From: Diprion similis
Lineage: Eukaryota; Arthropoda; Insecta; Hymenoptera; Diprionidae
Reading direction: 5' to 3'
Assembly (NCBI RefSeq): GCF_021155765.1
Contig: NC_060115.1
Coordinates: 13,930,493 to 13,994,492 of the forward strand
DNA: 64,000 nucleotides
Below, piece by piece: positions 1 through 9,661 of the stretch. The notes beneath the pieces were generated by a model. That model had not been told where the DNA came from. It did not search any database and saw only the letters and a program-made list of their open reading frames with translations. The position numbers and the translations under genes were made by a program. Positions within the stretch are counted from its first letter, which is position 1, and every line of letters begins with the position of its first letter.

Positions 1-1292
1 ATGATGTGAAATTCTACGATGATATTTTCTGCGATGCACAATTCTGTGATGTCCTCTGCGGCAATATGTTGTTGATGATTGTTTTATATGTTTAATCAAC
101 AATATACGTTGACGACGAATTGAAGGAGTTCACTTCAACGACGATTTAGTCACAATCACTTATGAATTATGTCGTTGATGTTTGTTCTCAATGTTGAAAT
201 TTTTTTTTTCGAATTTTCGTGTTATTTCAGTACGTTGATGAATCGATGAGTTTTTGAATTATTTCCAGTTGGCTCTCGCACACGCTGCCACCATTTTATT
301 TATTAACTGAGCAGTTACGTTCTGAGAGGAACGCCACGTGTCGATTATGATTCACTGCGTAATTTTGGCTAATCTCTTGACTTACGTAGTTGATGTTCGG
401 GAATCTGCTGATCAGCTCCTCAGCTCTTCTCGTTCGGCTCAATTAATTCTGAGAGTTTGTAAGGTAATTAGGCACGTGCCAACCATCACTATGCGTGATT
501 GAAATAATTCTCTTTACACAACACTTTAATTTAGAATAAACATTTATTAATAATCAACAATCTCCGTCAACTTCTCAGTTGTCGAATTTACAATGGTTTA
601 TAAACTGGTGTTTTGCTTATCACAATCACAACTGTTATCAAATCTTCGAGGTTCTGAGTTTGACTTTATTTACTGAGTCTAAACTTTTCTATGATTTCTG
701 GATTAAACTCTGTTCTCAAGTTGCTCTGCTTTCTATGACGTCTAAAACTGTTCTCTATGATGTCTGGATTTATTTTGATCTAATTTGAATTAGGGTTGAG
801 AAAAGAGGTGGAAAAAGTAGGAGGAGTTCGAAAGGGTTACAGTTTCTCGCGGGTCTAGGATGATTGGATGAGGATATTAATTAGTATGGGGGTAAGGTTT
901 CTGATTAGTGCGTAGGATCTTGGCGGGGAATTAGCGTGAGGTGGTTGGTTTAGAAAGCAAGCGGCGATACGCTAATTGGCCGCGTGATCATTAAATAAAG
1001 GCGCTATTCCTAATTCTGAGAATAAGGCTTCTTTATCTGAGAGCTATTCATGACTTCTCTTCCCACGTTTCCTCTGTTTAGTCTACTCGACTATCTTTAT
1101 TGAGTGATAATTGCAAGTGATTATTGACTTGAATTATTGCAGGTGTTTATTACTCTGAGTTATTGCAAGTGTTCATTGCCCTGAATTATTGCAAGTGTTT
1201 ATTACTTTGAAGCATTGCAGCTGCGATCGTAAATTAAAGGATTCATTTGAAAGCTGAAGTTGAAAAATATAACGGTCAAATGTAAGAAAAAT
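1..1292. other. Unassigned DNA, no gene seen
   Basis: AT-rich sequence without a convincing reading frame or splice pattern. It holds one short tandem repeat (1110-1220) and runs up to the ATAT target duplication of the solo LTR that starts at 1297. The few open frames here are short and show no domain. Confidence 0.5.
1110..1220. repeat. 26-bp tandem repeat, about four units
   Basis: Four imperfect copies of a 26-bp unit beginning ATTGCAAGTG lie head to tail, and a fifth partial unit ends the array. Differences between units are single bases. No function is evident. Confidence 0.75.
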
Positions 1293-1296
1293 ATAT

Positions 1297-3148
1297 TGTA
1301 ACGTGGCATTTTTTTTGACGCTCGTTACAAGTGGCTCCCCGAACCTTAGGAGGGACTCTAACAAGGGATTTCGCGACAAGAATGATTATCTAATTCCTAA
1401 AGAGCGCCAGGACAAGGGTCACGCATCCGAAACACTGAGAGGGGACCCTTTACAGGCTAGCGAATAGAGTATTACAGGGTCTTTTTGTTTAATTTTGTTT
1501 TGAGTATTTGCGACACCAACCAGGGAGATAGACGACGAATTCGAGAGTGTGGAACCGGCCGTAAAGAGAGACCTCAACGGAGGATACACCGCGAGCGAAG
1601 GGTCTCACACGAGGCTACGGAGGGAGCGCCAACGCCGAGCTCTGCCGCGAGGGAAACCAAGGCGGACGAGATTCCCGCTGTTGGCTAGCGAACCGTAGCC
1701 TGCCTTCCTCGCGATACACCATCATGCCAACGATCGTGCTGCCTCTACGCCACTGACGAGGACTGAACACCGGAGAGTCCAACGACCAATCTGCGAGCCG
1801 TGACAGCGGAAACCGACGTTAGCGATAAGCTAGAATTTAAGAGACGCGTAATTCGATACCCAATAAGATTCGTCAAATTTCGGAAACGACAACGCCTCGG
1901 TTTGAATTCTTGGCTCGGTGTGACGAAGCAGGACACTTGCGTCCTGGTGCTGAATCTAGCGAAGGCTGCGAAAATTTTGTAAAGATAGTTTTTTTGGGTT
2001 ATTGAGAGAGTTGAGCGATTGGTGTTAAAATTTTGGGATTCGCGGAAGACGGAACCATTGTCCAATTATCGTGACGGAGATTTTTCTGGTCTGGATTCAT
2101 TGCGGTAAGCGCTATCGCTTTTCTGCGGACTAATTTCGAGAACGAGTTAGAACGGCGCACCGAGTAACGGTTGGCCATTGTAAGACTGGATTGCGAAATT
2201 ACTCGAAATTCGTTTGCCGACTTCCTTGTTTGGTGGCCGGAGCTTGATTTTGTTTTTTGCGATAACGTATCGAGTCAATTTTGGCTATTGTACATGTTGA
2301 GTAGAGTCATTCGTTTCATTATTTGCGAGCAGCCCAAATTCCGCTGCACAGGGTCAAGTCGCGTTTGCGTGTTCAGAAAGTGTCACCTCTCGTGTAGGTC
2401 GCGTATCGCTAAGTGTGAGCGCTCTGTTTGGCTGGGTTATTATCTCTAGTTTCCTTGTTTGATTTGTTTCGGAAGATAGTGAAGTTTCGGATGCGTCGCG
2501 ATTAAGCGCTTCGATTTAAGTTGTTAAGTAAGAATTACTGTCGAGTACTTGTAGGGTATGTTTTGCGATTAGCGCGATAATTCTGTTAGGGTTTGGCGAA
2601 TAGCGCCGATATTTATAATTAAGGGAAGGACGATCACGAGTAGCGTGTCCGTATCGTTGTCGATTTTCTGTATTTTGATTTTTGTTTTGTTGATCCCGTT
2701 GAGACGAGGAACGCGACTAGCGCACGTAGATTTAAGGTTTAATTAGGATTTGATTTTCTTTCTATTTTGTTTGTGGAATCGCGGGAGGCGAATTGAGTAT
2801 CTGTTTCTTTTTCCTTTTGTTTTGTATCGCTTCGAATTTTTTTTCTCTGAATATATTATTTTATTTTATTTTGGTAAATTCTGTATCGTGTCGAGTGTCC
2901 GTTCTTTCTCTCCGCAAAACTACCCACCCCCCTCTCCGCGGTACTGAGCTACCTGGCATAGAGAAGGATAGCCGAGGAATTGCGAAGGTAAAGATTCGAG
3001 GCGTGTTTATCACGCCAGGCGCCCAACAAAATTTCGCGATAGCTTTGGTAAGCTGCAGAGTGCATCGCGGGTTGCCGAATCATTGTGCACCAGGTGAACT
3101 CTTGGGAACTTCTCCGGGTGAACAAGAGCGGCGAAAAACCTCGTCACA
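1297..3148 (+). mobile_element. Long solo LTR (1.85 kb), TSD ATAT
   Basis: The unit starts TGTAACGTGGC and ends CTCGTCACA. It is flanked by ATAT at 1293-1296 and at 3149-3152, as expected for an LTR with TG...CA ends and a 4-bp target duplication. Its first 40 or so bases match the start, on the minus strand, of the LTR at 53967-56639, so the two are related. There is no gag or pol. A tRNA-Lys primer-site-like motif lies 121 bp before its end. Calling it a solo LTR is an inference from the ends and duplication. Confidence 0.72.
3018..3027 (+). other. tRNA-Lys primer-binding-site-like motif inside LTR
   Basis: GGCGCCCAAC is complementary to the 3' end of tRNA-Lys (acceptor end GTTGGGCGCCA). 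The same motif occurs at 51168-51178 on plus, and at 16454-16464, 51664-51674 and 56817-56827 on minus. In each case it lies inside a TG...CA bounded unit rather than after it. Confidence 0.6.
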
Positions 3149-3198
3149 ATATGTACAGTAGTAAAGATACAAGAGTTCTGGCCCACAATGGCGGCGTT

Positions 3199-3361
3199 TC
3201 GAGGGGGGGGTTCCCCCCATTGCTACGGGCCGGCCGGGTCGGCTGCAGCGGCGCGCGGGGGGGCGTCCGCGAAGGGTGCGCGAGGGGTCCACGGGAGGGG
3301 GGGGAGGGGGGGCGCGTTGGGCGCGCGGTGAGTCCCCGGTGGGGGGGGGGGGGGGGGGGGC
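3199..3361 (+). repeat. G-rich low-complexity stretch ending in a long G run
   Basis: Several G runs lie here, ending in a run of about 19 G at 3342-3360. The open frame covering 3085-3486 is a composition effect. Such runs can form G-quadruplexes but are also common sites of assembly or polishing error. Confidence 0.6.
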
Positions 3362-3700
3362 AAAATCCTGTCGGGTCTTGTTCGACGGCGGGAAGCTCTA
3401 AGTTAGATAACGCTAGACCACTTGAGAAAAATTCCTGGGAATGCAGCCTTTCAGCTCATGCCGATAATGAATGCAGTGGCTGGTAATGTAAATAAATCTG
3501 TACATACTACATTTTATCATAAATGCCGGATGCAGCTGTTGCAATAAATCTGTCACACGTAAAAGATTCTTCAAAAACTATTAAAAAATGCCAGATGTCG
3601 GTTACGGGAGGATGGAGAGCGGGGGCAGTGCATAAAAAATTTCCCCACGATATGCAGGTCGAGTCTTGTTTGATGGGAGAATCGTGGTGGGGATGGATGG

Positions 3701-3731
3701 TATATAAAATACGGATTCATTTCGATAGTCA
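3701..3731 (+). promoter_or_regulatory. TATA box plus initiator for the first cassette gene
   Basis: TATATAAAA starts at 3701. GTCACTC places the initiator A at 3731, 30 bp downstream, the normal spacing for an arthropod core promoter. The transcript would have a 72-base leader before the ATG at 3803. Confidence 0.6.
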
Positions 3732-3802
3732 CTCTGTTCTCATCGTCTTCTCGTCGTGAACTGTTCGTACTTGTGAAAAAAGAAACTCTCATCGAAAACG
3801 CT

Positions 3803-4117
3803 ATGGATTTGGGAAAAATCAACCACGCCAGCCGCTTGGAGAATCTGCCGACCAAGAAGATGTCGGAATTTGAAATTGGAGAGGTATATAACGTCACCGG
3901 ATTACGACTGGTCAAAACGAAATTCGGGGTACGTGTTCTGGCCGAGATTGAGGGGGAATACAACGTCTTCCTACCACCAAGAATCGCGAAAGTTCTGCAA
4001 GAAGATTCGAATCAGCTGACCGATATGTGTGATATGGCTGGGGTAAATCGTCTACAGTTGAAATACTTCGGGGGAGAGTTCAACAAGTTTGAATTTTCGT
4101 GCAGTTACGTGCCATAG
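3803..4117 (+). CDS. Hypothetical 104-aa protein of the two-gene cassette
   Basis: Complete small reading frame with no introns. I chose ATG 3803 because the frame upstream to 3773 has only a GTG. The centre reads as a conserved-looking core: an acidic lead (residues about 20-28), then a beta-rich segment with the pattern Y-x-V-T...V-K-T-K-F-G, then V-F-L-P-P-R. This VKTxxG...FLPxR pattern resembles small uncharacterised proteins I recall from arthropod and cnidarian genomes near repeats. The family name and role are unknown to me. A small nucleic-acid-binding beta-barrel protein is possible but unproven. Its stop is 42 bp before an AATAAA that also serves as the TATA-like box of the next gene. 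Confidence 0.65.
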   Translation: MDLGKINHASRLENLPTKKMSEFEIGEVYNVTGLRLVKTKFGVRVLAEIEGEYNVFLPPRIAKVLQEDSNQLTDMCDMAGVNRLQLKYFGGEFNKFEFSCSYVP

Positions 4118-4158
4118 ATAATTTACATCATCCCCTCCACTTCCATCAAATGCGAGGG

Positions 4159-4191
4159 AATAAAAGCTGGTGTGCGGGGAACGAATAGTCA
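4159..4191 (+). promoter_or_regulatory. TATA-like box and initiator of second cassette gene, doubling as poly(A) signal
   Basis: AATAAAAG at 4159-4166 lies about 30 bp before an initiator TCAGTC with its A at 4191. The initiator context (ATAGTCAGTC) closely matches that of the first gene (ATAGTCACTC). The same AATAAA is well placed as the poly(A) signal of the first gene. This overlap is typical of compact viral genomes. Confidence 0.5.
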
Positions 4192-4240
4192 GTCTTCTAC
4201 GGATATTTGAGAAAAATCGAGCTTAGCATCCCTCTGCAAC

Positions 4241-5107
4241 ATGGAGATGATCCTGGACGTGCAATGTTTCATCGGTCAAGGCAATCAGTTTGTGCCCAAA
4301 GAAGTCGCAGCCATCTACATAAACGGTTCGGGTTTGGAGCACATTCTCATTAAACCACCCTGTGATTTAACCAGCCTACCAATCGAATATAGAGCTACTA
4401 ACGCCTGGTTAACGCGCAATCATCACGGGATACCATGGAATGCCGGAAACAAATCTCACGATGAAGTACCGAAGGTTCTGAGAAAAATTGTGAGAAATGC
4501 GTGTTACGTATACGTTAAAGGAGCAGAGAAGAAAGCATGGTTGACTGAGATCCTCGGTGGCACCACGCCAGTTATTAATATGGAAGATTTGCACATCGAA
4601 CCCCCTACACTGGTAAAATTGAAATATATGGAAGTGGCACCTATGCGCGACCTAAACCACGGATACTTCCCTTCGGACGATATTTGTAAATACGCGGAAG
4701 AAGGATCGATTTGGTATGATGACAACCCGGAATACATCCCGGAATACAACTGTGCCTTTGAGAACGTGCAGCGGCTGAGAAGTTGGTATTTGAAGGAGTG
4801 TACCGGCTCTCTCGAGAAATCACTCCACCTGTACGATGAATTGGCTGGTTTAAGAGCAATGAGGTCTGAGGATATCGCTTTTTTGCCGAAAGAATTCGTC
4901 TACATGTTCGCATCAAATTCCATCAATGATGTGTGGGATAAGCTGCCTGAGAATATGAAAACGGATGCCAGCATCTACAGTTGCCGCAGATGTACCCTGC
5001 ATTATATACCCGGACCCGATGGCGATATAGTGGATGGTCCAAACCCTCTAGTTAAAAACTGTTTGGAATGCAATCGTCTGCCTAAAAAATGTAGGCAATA
5101 TGTTTGA
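4241..5107 (+). CDS. Hypothetical 288-aa protein of the two-gene cassette
   Basis: Complete intronless frame starting at ATG 4241. The N-terminus has an ILDVQ motif (residues 4-8), then F-x-P-K-E, then an IKPPCDL segment near residue 38, and NHHGI-x-W near 60-67. The order D...E...H resembles an exonuclease or RNase H-like fold, but that is only a suggestion. The C-terminus has paired cysteines (C-R-R-C near residue 248, then C-L-E-C near 277), a plausible zinc-binding pair. The N-terminal pattern resembles a family of uncharacterised proteins I recall as repeated in insect genomes. An AATAAA at 5212-5217 follows. No stop or frameshift is seen, in contrast to most genes of the window. Confidence 0.65.
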   Translation: MEMILDVQCFIGQGNQFVPKEVAAIYINGSGLEHILIKPPCDLTSLPIEYRATNAWLTRNHHGIPWNAGNKSHDEVPKVLRKIVRNACYVYVKGAEKKAWLTEILGGTTPVINMEDLHIEPPTLVKLKYMEVAPMRDLNHGYFPSDDICKYAEEGSIWYDDNPEYIPEYNCAFENVQRLRSWYLKECTGSLEKSLHLYDELAGLRAMRSEDIAFLPKEFVYMFASNSINDVWDKLPENMKTDASIYSCRRCTLHYIPGPDGDIVDGPNPLVKNCLECNRLPKKCRQYV

Positions 5108-5230
5108 AAATACCAATAGAATTTACCACAATAATGTTATATGTAATAAGATTATTATTGAATTCATTACAATTATACACATATCTTCATAACTTTCATC
5201 CGTTTTTGTGAAATAAATGTAAATATTATG

Positions 5231-5767
5231 AATTTCATTTGTGTGAAAATATATGATAAATAATTGTGTAATTTTTGTAATACATGATTTTACTCCCCGA
5301 AATAATCCATAAAATCATCATCATTATCACGAGATGTGTGGCCTGAAAAAATTTCTCAAGACACTTTACCCGAAAGAATCTTCTCGGAAGGTTTTCTCGT
5401 CAAACGTCGTAAAACTTTGTAACGTGGATCTGCACTGCCCGCCTTTCCTCATGTGATTTTTTTCCTACTTGACAGGTTGCACATGCGACTTTTCACCAAA
5501 CAGCCCTTTTCGTCAGATCCCATAAACATAAATTACCCGGTCAAGAGTCTAGGGATCAGAATTCATCTCTATGCCGCTCGAAGCCGCTTCCCGCCAACCG
5601 ATTTTCCCACTGGGTATCTCCAACGTGTCAATTTTTTTTTTTTCACTGATAGGGGAGGGATGGGCGTGTGCAAGCTCGGACGTGGTCGACCACAATTGCG
5701 AGCAAACTCCCGGAGAAACCGTGAATTCATACCAAGATTCCACATTGCATGGATCAAGGATCTTTCA
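5231..5767. other. Unassigned spacer after the cassette
   Basis: No convincing gene. The open frames at 5453-5795 overlap one another on both strands and carry no domain. The sequence leads into the first decayed copy of the cassette-associated repeat. Confidence 0.45.
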
Positions 5768-5918
5768 GAAAACTGCGTTGTTCATTAATTTATAAAAGTT
5801 TTTTTCAAATTCACTGTTCGATTTTTTTCCGTAAATCAGTATTGAAATCTTTTTAGAGTAATATGTTCAATGTAAGGATGTAACAAAATTTTATCATAAA
5901 TGCCGGATGCAGCTGTTG
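5768..5918 (+). repeat. Cassette-associated 150-bp repeat, copy 1
   Basis: The stretch from AAAACTGCGTTG to the 31-bp cassette motif is repeated almost exactly at 6112-6258. It ends with the same 31-bp sequence that precedes the intact cassette at 3511-3541. Confidence 0.8.
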
Positions 5919-6111
5919 AAATTATGCGATAGATGTCTATGCCACTTTGCTGTAAAACACGCCTACGACCGAACGACCTACGAATAAAGTGTGCATACAA
6001 TTTCCAAGATCTGAAGATTTAAATTTAAAGGTCAAAAATTTTAATAACAAAGACACTGCCCCGTTTGTTGTTAACGCCGATCTCACTAACATCTTCGATT
6101 GTTTCACCGGA

Positions 6112-6258
6112 AACTGCGTTGTTCATTAATTTATAAAAGTTTTTTTTTAATTTACTGTTCGATTTTTTCCGTAAATCGGTATTGAAATCTTTTTAGAGTA
6201 ATATGTTCAATGTAAGGATGTAACAAAATTTTATCATTAATGTCGGATGCAGCTGTTG
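6112..6258 (+). repeat. Cassette-associated 150-bp repeat, copy 2
   Basis: Second copy of the 5768-5918 repeat, with a few substitutions. It runs directly into the cassette remnant at 6266-6363. Confidence 0.8.
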
Positions 6259-6265
6259 AAACAGA

Positions 6266-6363
6266 TACCACGAATACTTCCCCAGCAAACAATATTTGGA
6301 AACACGTGGGACAAGGATCGATTCGGTATTTAATAAGATTATTATAGAATTCATTACAATTAT
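6266..6363 (+). pseudogene. Internally deleted copy of the second cassette gene
   Basis: Bases 6266-6330 align with 4658-4720 of the intact gene (codons near 140-160) with scattered changes. The match then jumps straight to the 3' flank (homologous to 5142-5175). The first cassette gene and most of the second are missing. The mariner element lies immediately downstream. Confidence 0.65.
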
Positions 6364-6368
6364 ACATA

Positions 6369-6415
6369 CCGAGACGTTATCTTGAAAGTTAGCAGTCGGT
6401 CACCGCCAACTCGGT
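6369..6415. repeat. Left terminal inverted repeat of mariner copy 1
   Basis: 47 bp, the exact reverse complement of 9271-9317. Confidence 0.9.
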
Positions 6416-7594
6416 AACATCCAAGATTTTCGTCTGTTTCTCGCAGGCTGGCCATTCCGTTTTTAATTTTAAACTGTGAAAGGTCGTAAAAATCATTGCA
6501 TATACGGTGACGATTATGTTTCAATTTCGTTCATGAAATTTTTTTTTTTTTTTCATTTTTCGTTTTCTTTAGGATGATTCAACTTCATTTCTACTAACGC
6601 TAATCGATTAAAATGTGAAACAGCCTTTCCAAATCCATGCTTCGGAAAAGTAAAGCAGGTAACTGAACACAATTGGTCTAATTAATGTTATTATTGTACA
6701 GTCCCAAATTTTACTGATTAATTTCTCTATTACAATTTCATTTATTGTTGTGACGATTGTTATTAATACTGTTGTTGTTTTCTTAATTAACTTTATTAAT
6801 CACAAAAAACCATTCACGTGCGATTTGAAGGGCTCATTGCTGGATCAATTCTGATGACCCTCAAAAAACATTAACAAGTAACAATGTCAATGTGATTAAT
6901 TGTTATTCATATTAATGTAAAAAATATTATATTTTTGTTCTCCAAATTAAAGAATCATCACTTCAATTAAAGAAAGACCCCATTGAAATTTGATAAAAAC
7001 AAGTTCATTATTTTTCAAGGAATTAAGAAAGGTCCAATCAGAAAACGCATACTAGGGGTCTTTTCATATTATTCTCATCAATGTTTTTATTTATGCAGTA
7101 CCACATTTTATTGAATTATGTTATTATTGCAATATAGTTTTTCGTTATCACAATTCCCAATGATATTACAAAGAAATTTTAATAACGAATTATAACTCAA
7201 AAATAAAATTAGAAATATTGTTATAAATCGAATTGTCCAAATTAATTTAAAATTGGGGAACCCCAACAATTTTCCAGTGTTTTATTTTTTCGCATAAAAC
7301 AATCATCACGTCACTAAAGATTCGCAAATTTTTTCAAGCTGATATTTGTCTTAAAGAATCTTAGAAACACATTGATGAAGTGAAATCGACTAATTTTCGA
7401 ATCGGAATAATTTTAAGTTAAAGGTTCTCGTACATTTATTTTTTAGTTGCCGATTTTTAGATTTAACTTCATTAATGCGTTACTAAAATCATTTGAGACA
7501 AATGTCAGCATAAAATAAATTAACGAATTCTCAGCAATGTGATAATAGTTTCAATCGAAAAAATTAAAATGGTAAAAAATACATTGTAATTTAT

Positions 7595-7963
7595 TTATAC
7601 TATGAATCCATTGACGCAGTGTTCAAAATGGCCACCCATCACTAGCGTGCAATATCCCAGGCGATCATAAAATACACCAGTAATGTTCGATACGTGTTCC
7701 GGTAACATATTCTCCAGAATTCCAGTGATTCTTGCCTGGAGCGCGACACGGTTCTCGATGCGACCTTCCGTGTATAATTTATTTTTCAGATAGGCCCATA
7801 GGCCATAATCGAGTGGTGAGAGATCAGGGGACCGTGCAGGCCACTGGATGGTGGGACTTCCCCTGCCAATCCAGCGACCAGGGAATTCTTCTTCCAGGTA
7901 TTCCCTTACTCGCACCGTAAAATGGGGTGGTGCGCCATCCTGTTGGAACCATACCCTTGGTCC
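7595..7963 (-). CDS. Transposase exon 2 (mariner/Tc1 type), copy 1
   Basis: C-terminal 122 residues of the transposase. The exon starts at 7963 after the acceptor TTTTTCAG (minus strand), and the intron is 7964-8223 (260 bp, GTAAGT...CAG). The second catalytic aspartate lies in WFQQDGAPPHF. The third is in SPDLSPLDYGLWAYLK, the typical mariner/Tc1 C-terminal block. By my count 42 residues separate these aspartates, more than the 34 of classical mariner. The join to exon 1 is in frame, giving a protein of about 361 residues. No stop interrupts it. Confidence 0.85.
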   Translation of the reverse strand, partial: GPRVWFQQDGAPPHFTVRVREYLEEEFPGRWIGRGSPTIQWPARSPDLSPLDYGLWAYLKNKLYTEGRIENRVALQARITGILENMLPEHVSNITGVFYDRLGYCTLVMGGHFEHCVNGFIV

Positions 7964-8223
7964 CTGAAAAAGAGAAACCAAGAATGATATTAATATTCAT
8001 AGTGAACGATGTTTGTATCGCTATGACAACTGTCTATTTTCTCGATTTTAATGAGTGATCGTTGAAATGATTCAATTGATAATGAATTAATAATTTCAAT
8101 TAGTTCCACAAATATTGTCAATTATGTACTTATTATCATTATTATTATTATTACCATCATCATCGTCATCATCGTTATTATTATTATGATTTAGAATGTA
8201 TAACTTGAATAAATTTCACTTAC

Positions 8224-8940
8224 GTCTCCTTCAATCGCTCTGATTGCAGGTACAATGTGCTCTCTGAGCAGCTGTAAATAGCTTTCCCCATTTAAGTTGC
8301 CATTAATAAAAAACGGCCCGATAATGTGGCCATCGACAACACCCACCCAAACGTTGACCTTGACAGGGTACTGCGTTTGAGTTTGTAGAAAAATGTGGGG
8401 ATTGTGCTGGGACCACGCTCGTGTATTTTGTCGATTTGGCTTTCCCACTAAAAAAACCGTGCTCTCGTCACTGAAGCATACCTTGAGTCCCGGATTTTCG
8501 TTGTACAAATCAATCATTCGTTCGCAAAATATCAGGCGCCGTCCTGCGTCACCAGGCAGAAGCTCTTGGTGATTCTGGAGCTTGTAAGCCTTGTATCCCG
8601 CCGCACGCAATACATTTCGGACCGAACTCCTCGAGACTCTCATCTCCTGAGCGATACGGCTCGTAGGCTTCATAATGTCGTCTTCGGCGCAGAGACATAT
8701 CGCTAATTTCGTGTTCAAACTTAACTGTCGATTCGGTTGCGATACACTAATTGTTCTCCCATCTATACTTCCTTTTTGCTCGAATCGTAACACCATTTTA
8801 CGGATCGTGGTATTCGATGGGATCGGTTGATTTGGGTATGCTGCCGCAAAATGGTCAGAAATCTGTCTATAGCTCAATCCCTCGTAATGTTGTCTCACCA
8901 TCGACACTTTTTCTTCAATAGTGAATTTATAATTCGGCAT
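8224..8940 (-). CDS. Transposase exon 1 (mariner/Tc1 type), copy 1
   Basis: N-terminal 239 residues, starting at the ATG at 8940-8938. A helix-turn-helix region near residues 5-60 is followed by a second one (residues about 85-125, SRIAQEMRVSRSSVRNVL). Together they form the paired-like domain that binds the inverted repeats. The first catalytic aspartate is in VCFSDEST. The exon ends in phase 0 at the donor GAC|GTAAGT. The frame is intact, so this copy may encode a full transposase; whether it is expressed is unknown. Confidence 0.87.
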
Positions 8941-9032
8941 TTTCACTATTAGAAAATTAAAATGCAGATGCAGTTATACCGGATTAAATAACGTTGTCTT
9001 TTTATTCGATATTAGGTAAACAACAGTCCAAA

Positions 9033-9264
9033 CGCGATACGACGGTGTGAATAATGCAAAACCATCTGTTGATTTGCGTTCGATGAACCTAGTAACAGCG
9101 AAATCAATATTCTTCGCAACTGATTTGCGGAAAGATGCAACAATTGCAGGGTCAATTCGTCGACAGTGAACGCTATAGGTAGAATTTCATTTGTTTCGCT
9201 GTTACTAGGTTCATCGAACGCAAATCAACAGATGGTTTTGCATTATTCACACCGTCGTATCGCG
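9033..9264. repeat. 71-bp inverted repeat inside mariner copy 1
   Basis: 9033-9103 and 9194-9264 are exact reverse complements, separated by 90 bp. They lie between the transposase start and the right terminal repeat. Transcripts or single strands would form a long hairpin. Confidence 0.88.
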
Positions 9265-9270
9265 TATCGC

Positions 9271-9317
9271 ACCGAGTTGGCGGTGACCGACTGCTAACTT
9301 TCAAGATAACGTCTCGG
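9271..9317. repeat. Right terminal inverted repeat of mariner copy 1
   Basis: 47 bp, the exact reverse complement of 6369-6415, followed by TA at 9318-9319. Confidence 0.9.
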
Positions 9318-9370
9318 TATGTTACGTACTCCTGATGCAGTGGCTTGGGCACTCGGTTCCTTAACTTTGG
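9318..9370 (-). pseudogene. Unrecognised gene, exon C (left half), cut by mariner copy 1
   Basis: Read on the minus strand from the acceptor TCACAGCAG, this exon runs in frame with exon B and ends at the mariner TA inside CATA. Its continuation is found at 34733-34818, next to mariner copy 2. A paralogous exon is at 34911-35368. Differences between the paralogues fall largely at third codon positions in the 3' half in this frame, which supports it as coding. Confidence 0.45.
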
Positions 9371-9469
9371 CTGCTGTGACACGTAGGGATAGTGATGAGT
9401 GTATTAATACGTGTATGAAAATAAGAAACTAAATATGGTAAACTAAATATAAACTATCACACCATTCAC

Positions 9470-9529
9470 CTTTTACTTTTTGTGGAAGAGACTGTGCATA
9501 GCGCAATAATGCACTTGCGAAATCCATAT
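9470..9529 (-). CDS. Unrecognised gene, exon B
   Basis: 60-bp exon on the minus strand after an acceptor with a long T tract and CAG (9530-9532). The likely donor is AAAG|GTGAAT. Phases match exons A and C (phase 1 at both sides). It encodes a helical, hydrophobic stretch around FASALLRYAQSLPQK. No domain is recognised. Confidence 0.45.
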
Positions 9530-9661
9530 CTGAAAAAAATACAAAAATGACACACATTGTAAACAAATACTCAAGCGCTTTTATGCGATCTTACTAGAAT
9601 ACGATTACTCGTCTTTAATGTTATAAATGCGTAGAACTTGAAATATAAATACTCGGCTTAC

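Larger units (their letters stand above)
3511..5230 (+). other. Compact two-gene cassette, possibly virus- or transposon-derived
   Basis: Two intronless genes on the same strand, 123 bp apart, each follow their own TATA-like box and initiator. The cassette opens with a 31-bp sequence (3511-3541) that recurs at 5888-5918 and, with two changes, at 6228-6258. Parts of the second gene and its 3' flank recur in a decayed copy at 6266-6363. Intact frames, private promoters, a shared poly(A)/TATA element and multiple copies suggest a small DNA virus or mobile element as source. That origin is an inference, and no terminal inverted repeat was found. Confidence 0.5.
6369..9317 (-). mobile_element. Mariner/Tc1-superfamily transposon, complete copy
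   Basis: Perfect 47-bp terminal inverted repeats (6369-6415 and 9271-9317) begin CCGAGACG, and TA lies just outside both ends (6367-6368, 9318-9319). The single gene reads leftwards. It is encoded by two exons and followed by a long AT-rich 3' region. The left flank matches the cassette 3' end, and the right flank is part of a gene exon. The flanks are therefore unrelated, which points to rearrangement after insertion. Confidence 0.85.

Noticed and set aside
3085..3486. 133-residue Gly/Arg-rich frame
   Set aside because: Produced by the G-rich low-complexity tract; no domain and no promoter.
9173..9382. 69-residue frame on minus
   Set aside because: It runs across the 71-bp inverted repeat, the mariner terminal repeat and an exon fragment, so it is a composite of unrelated pieces.
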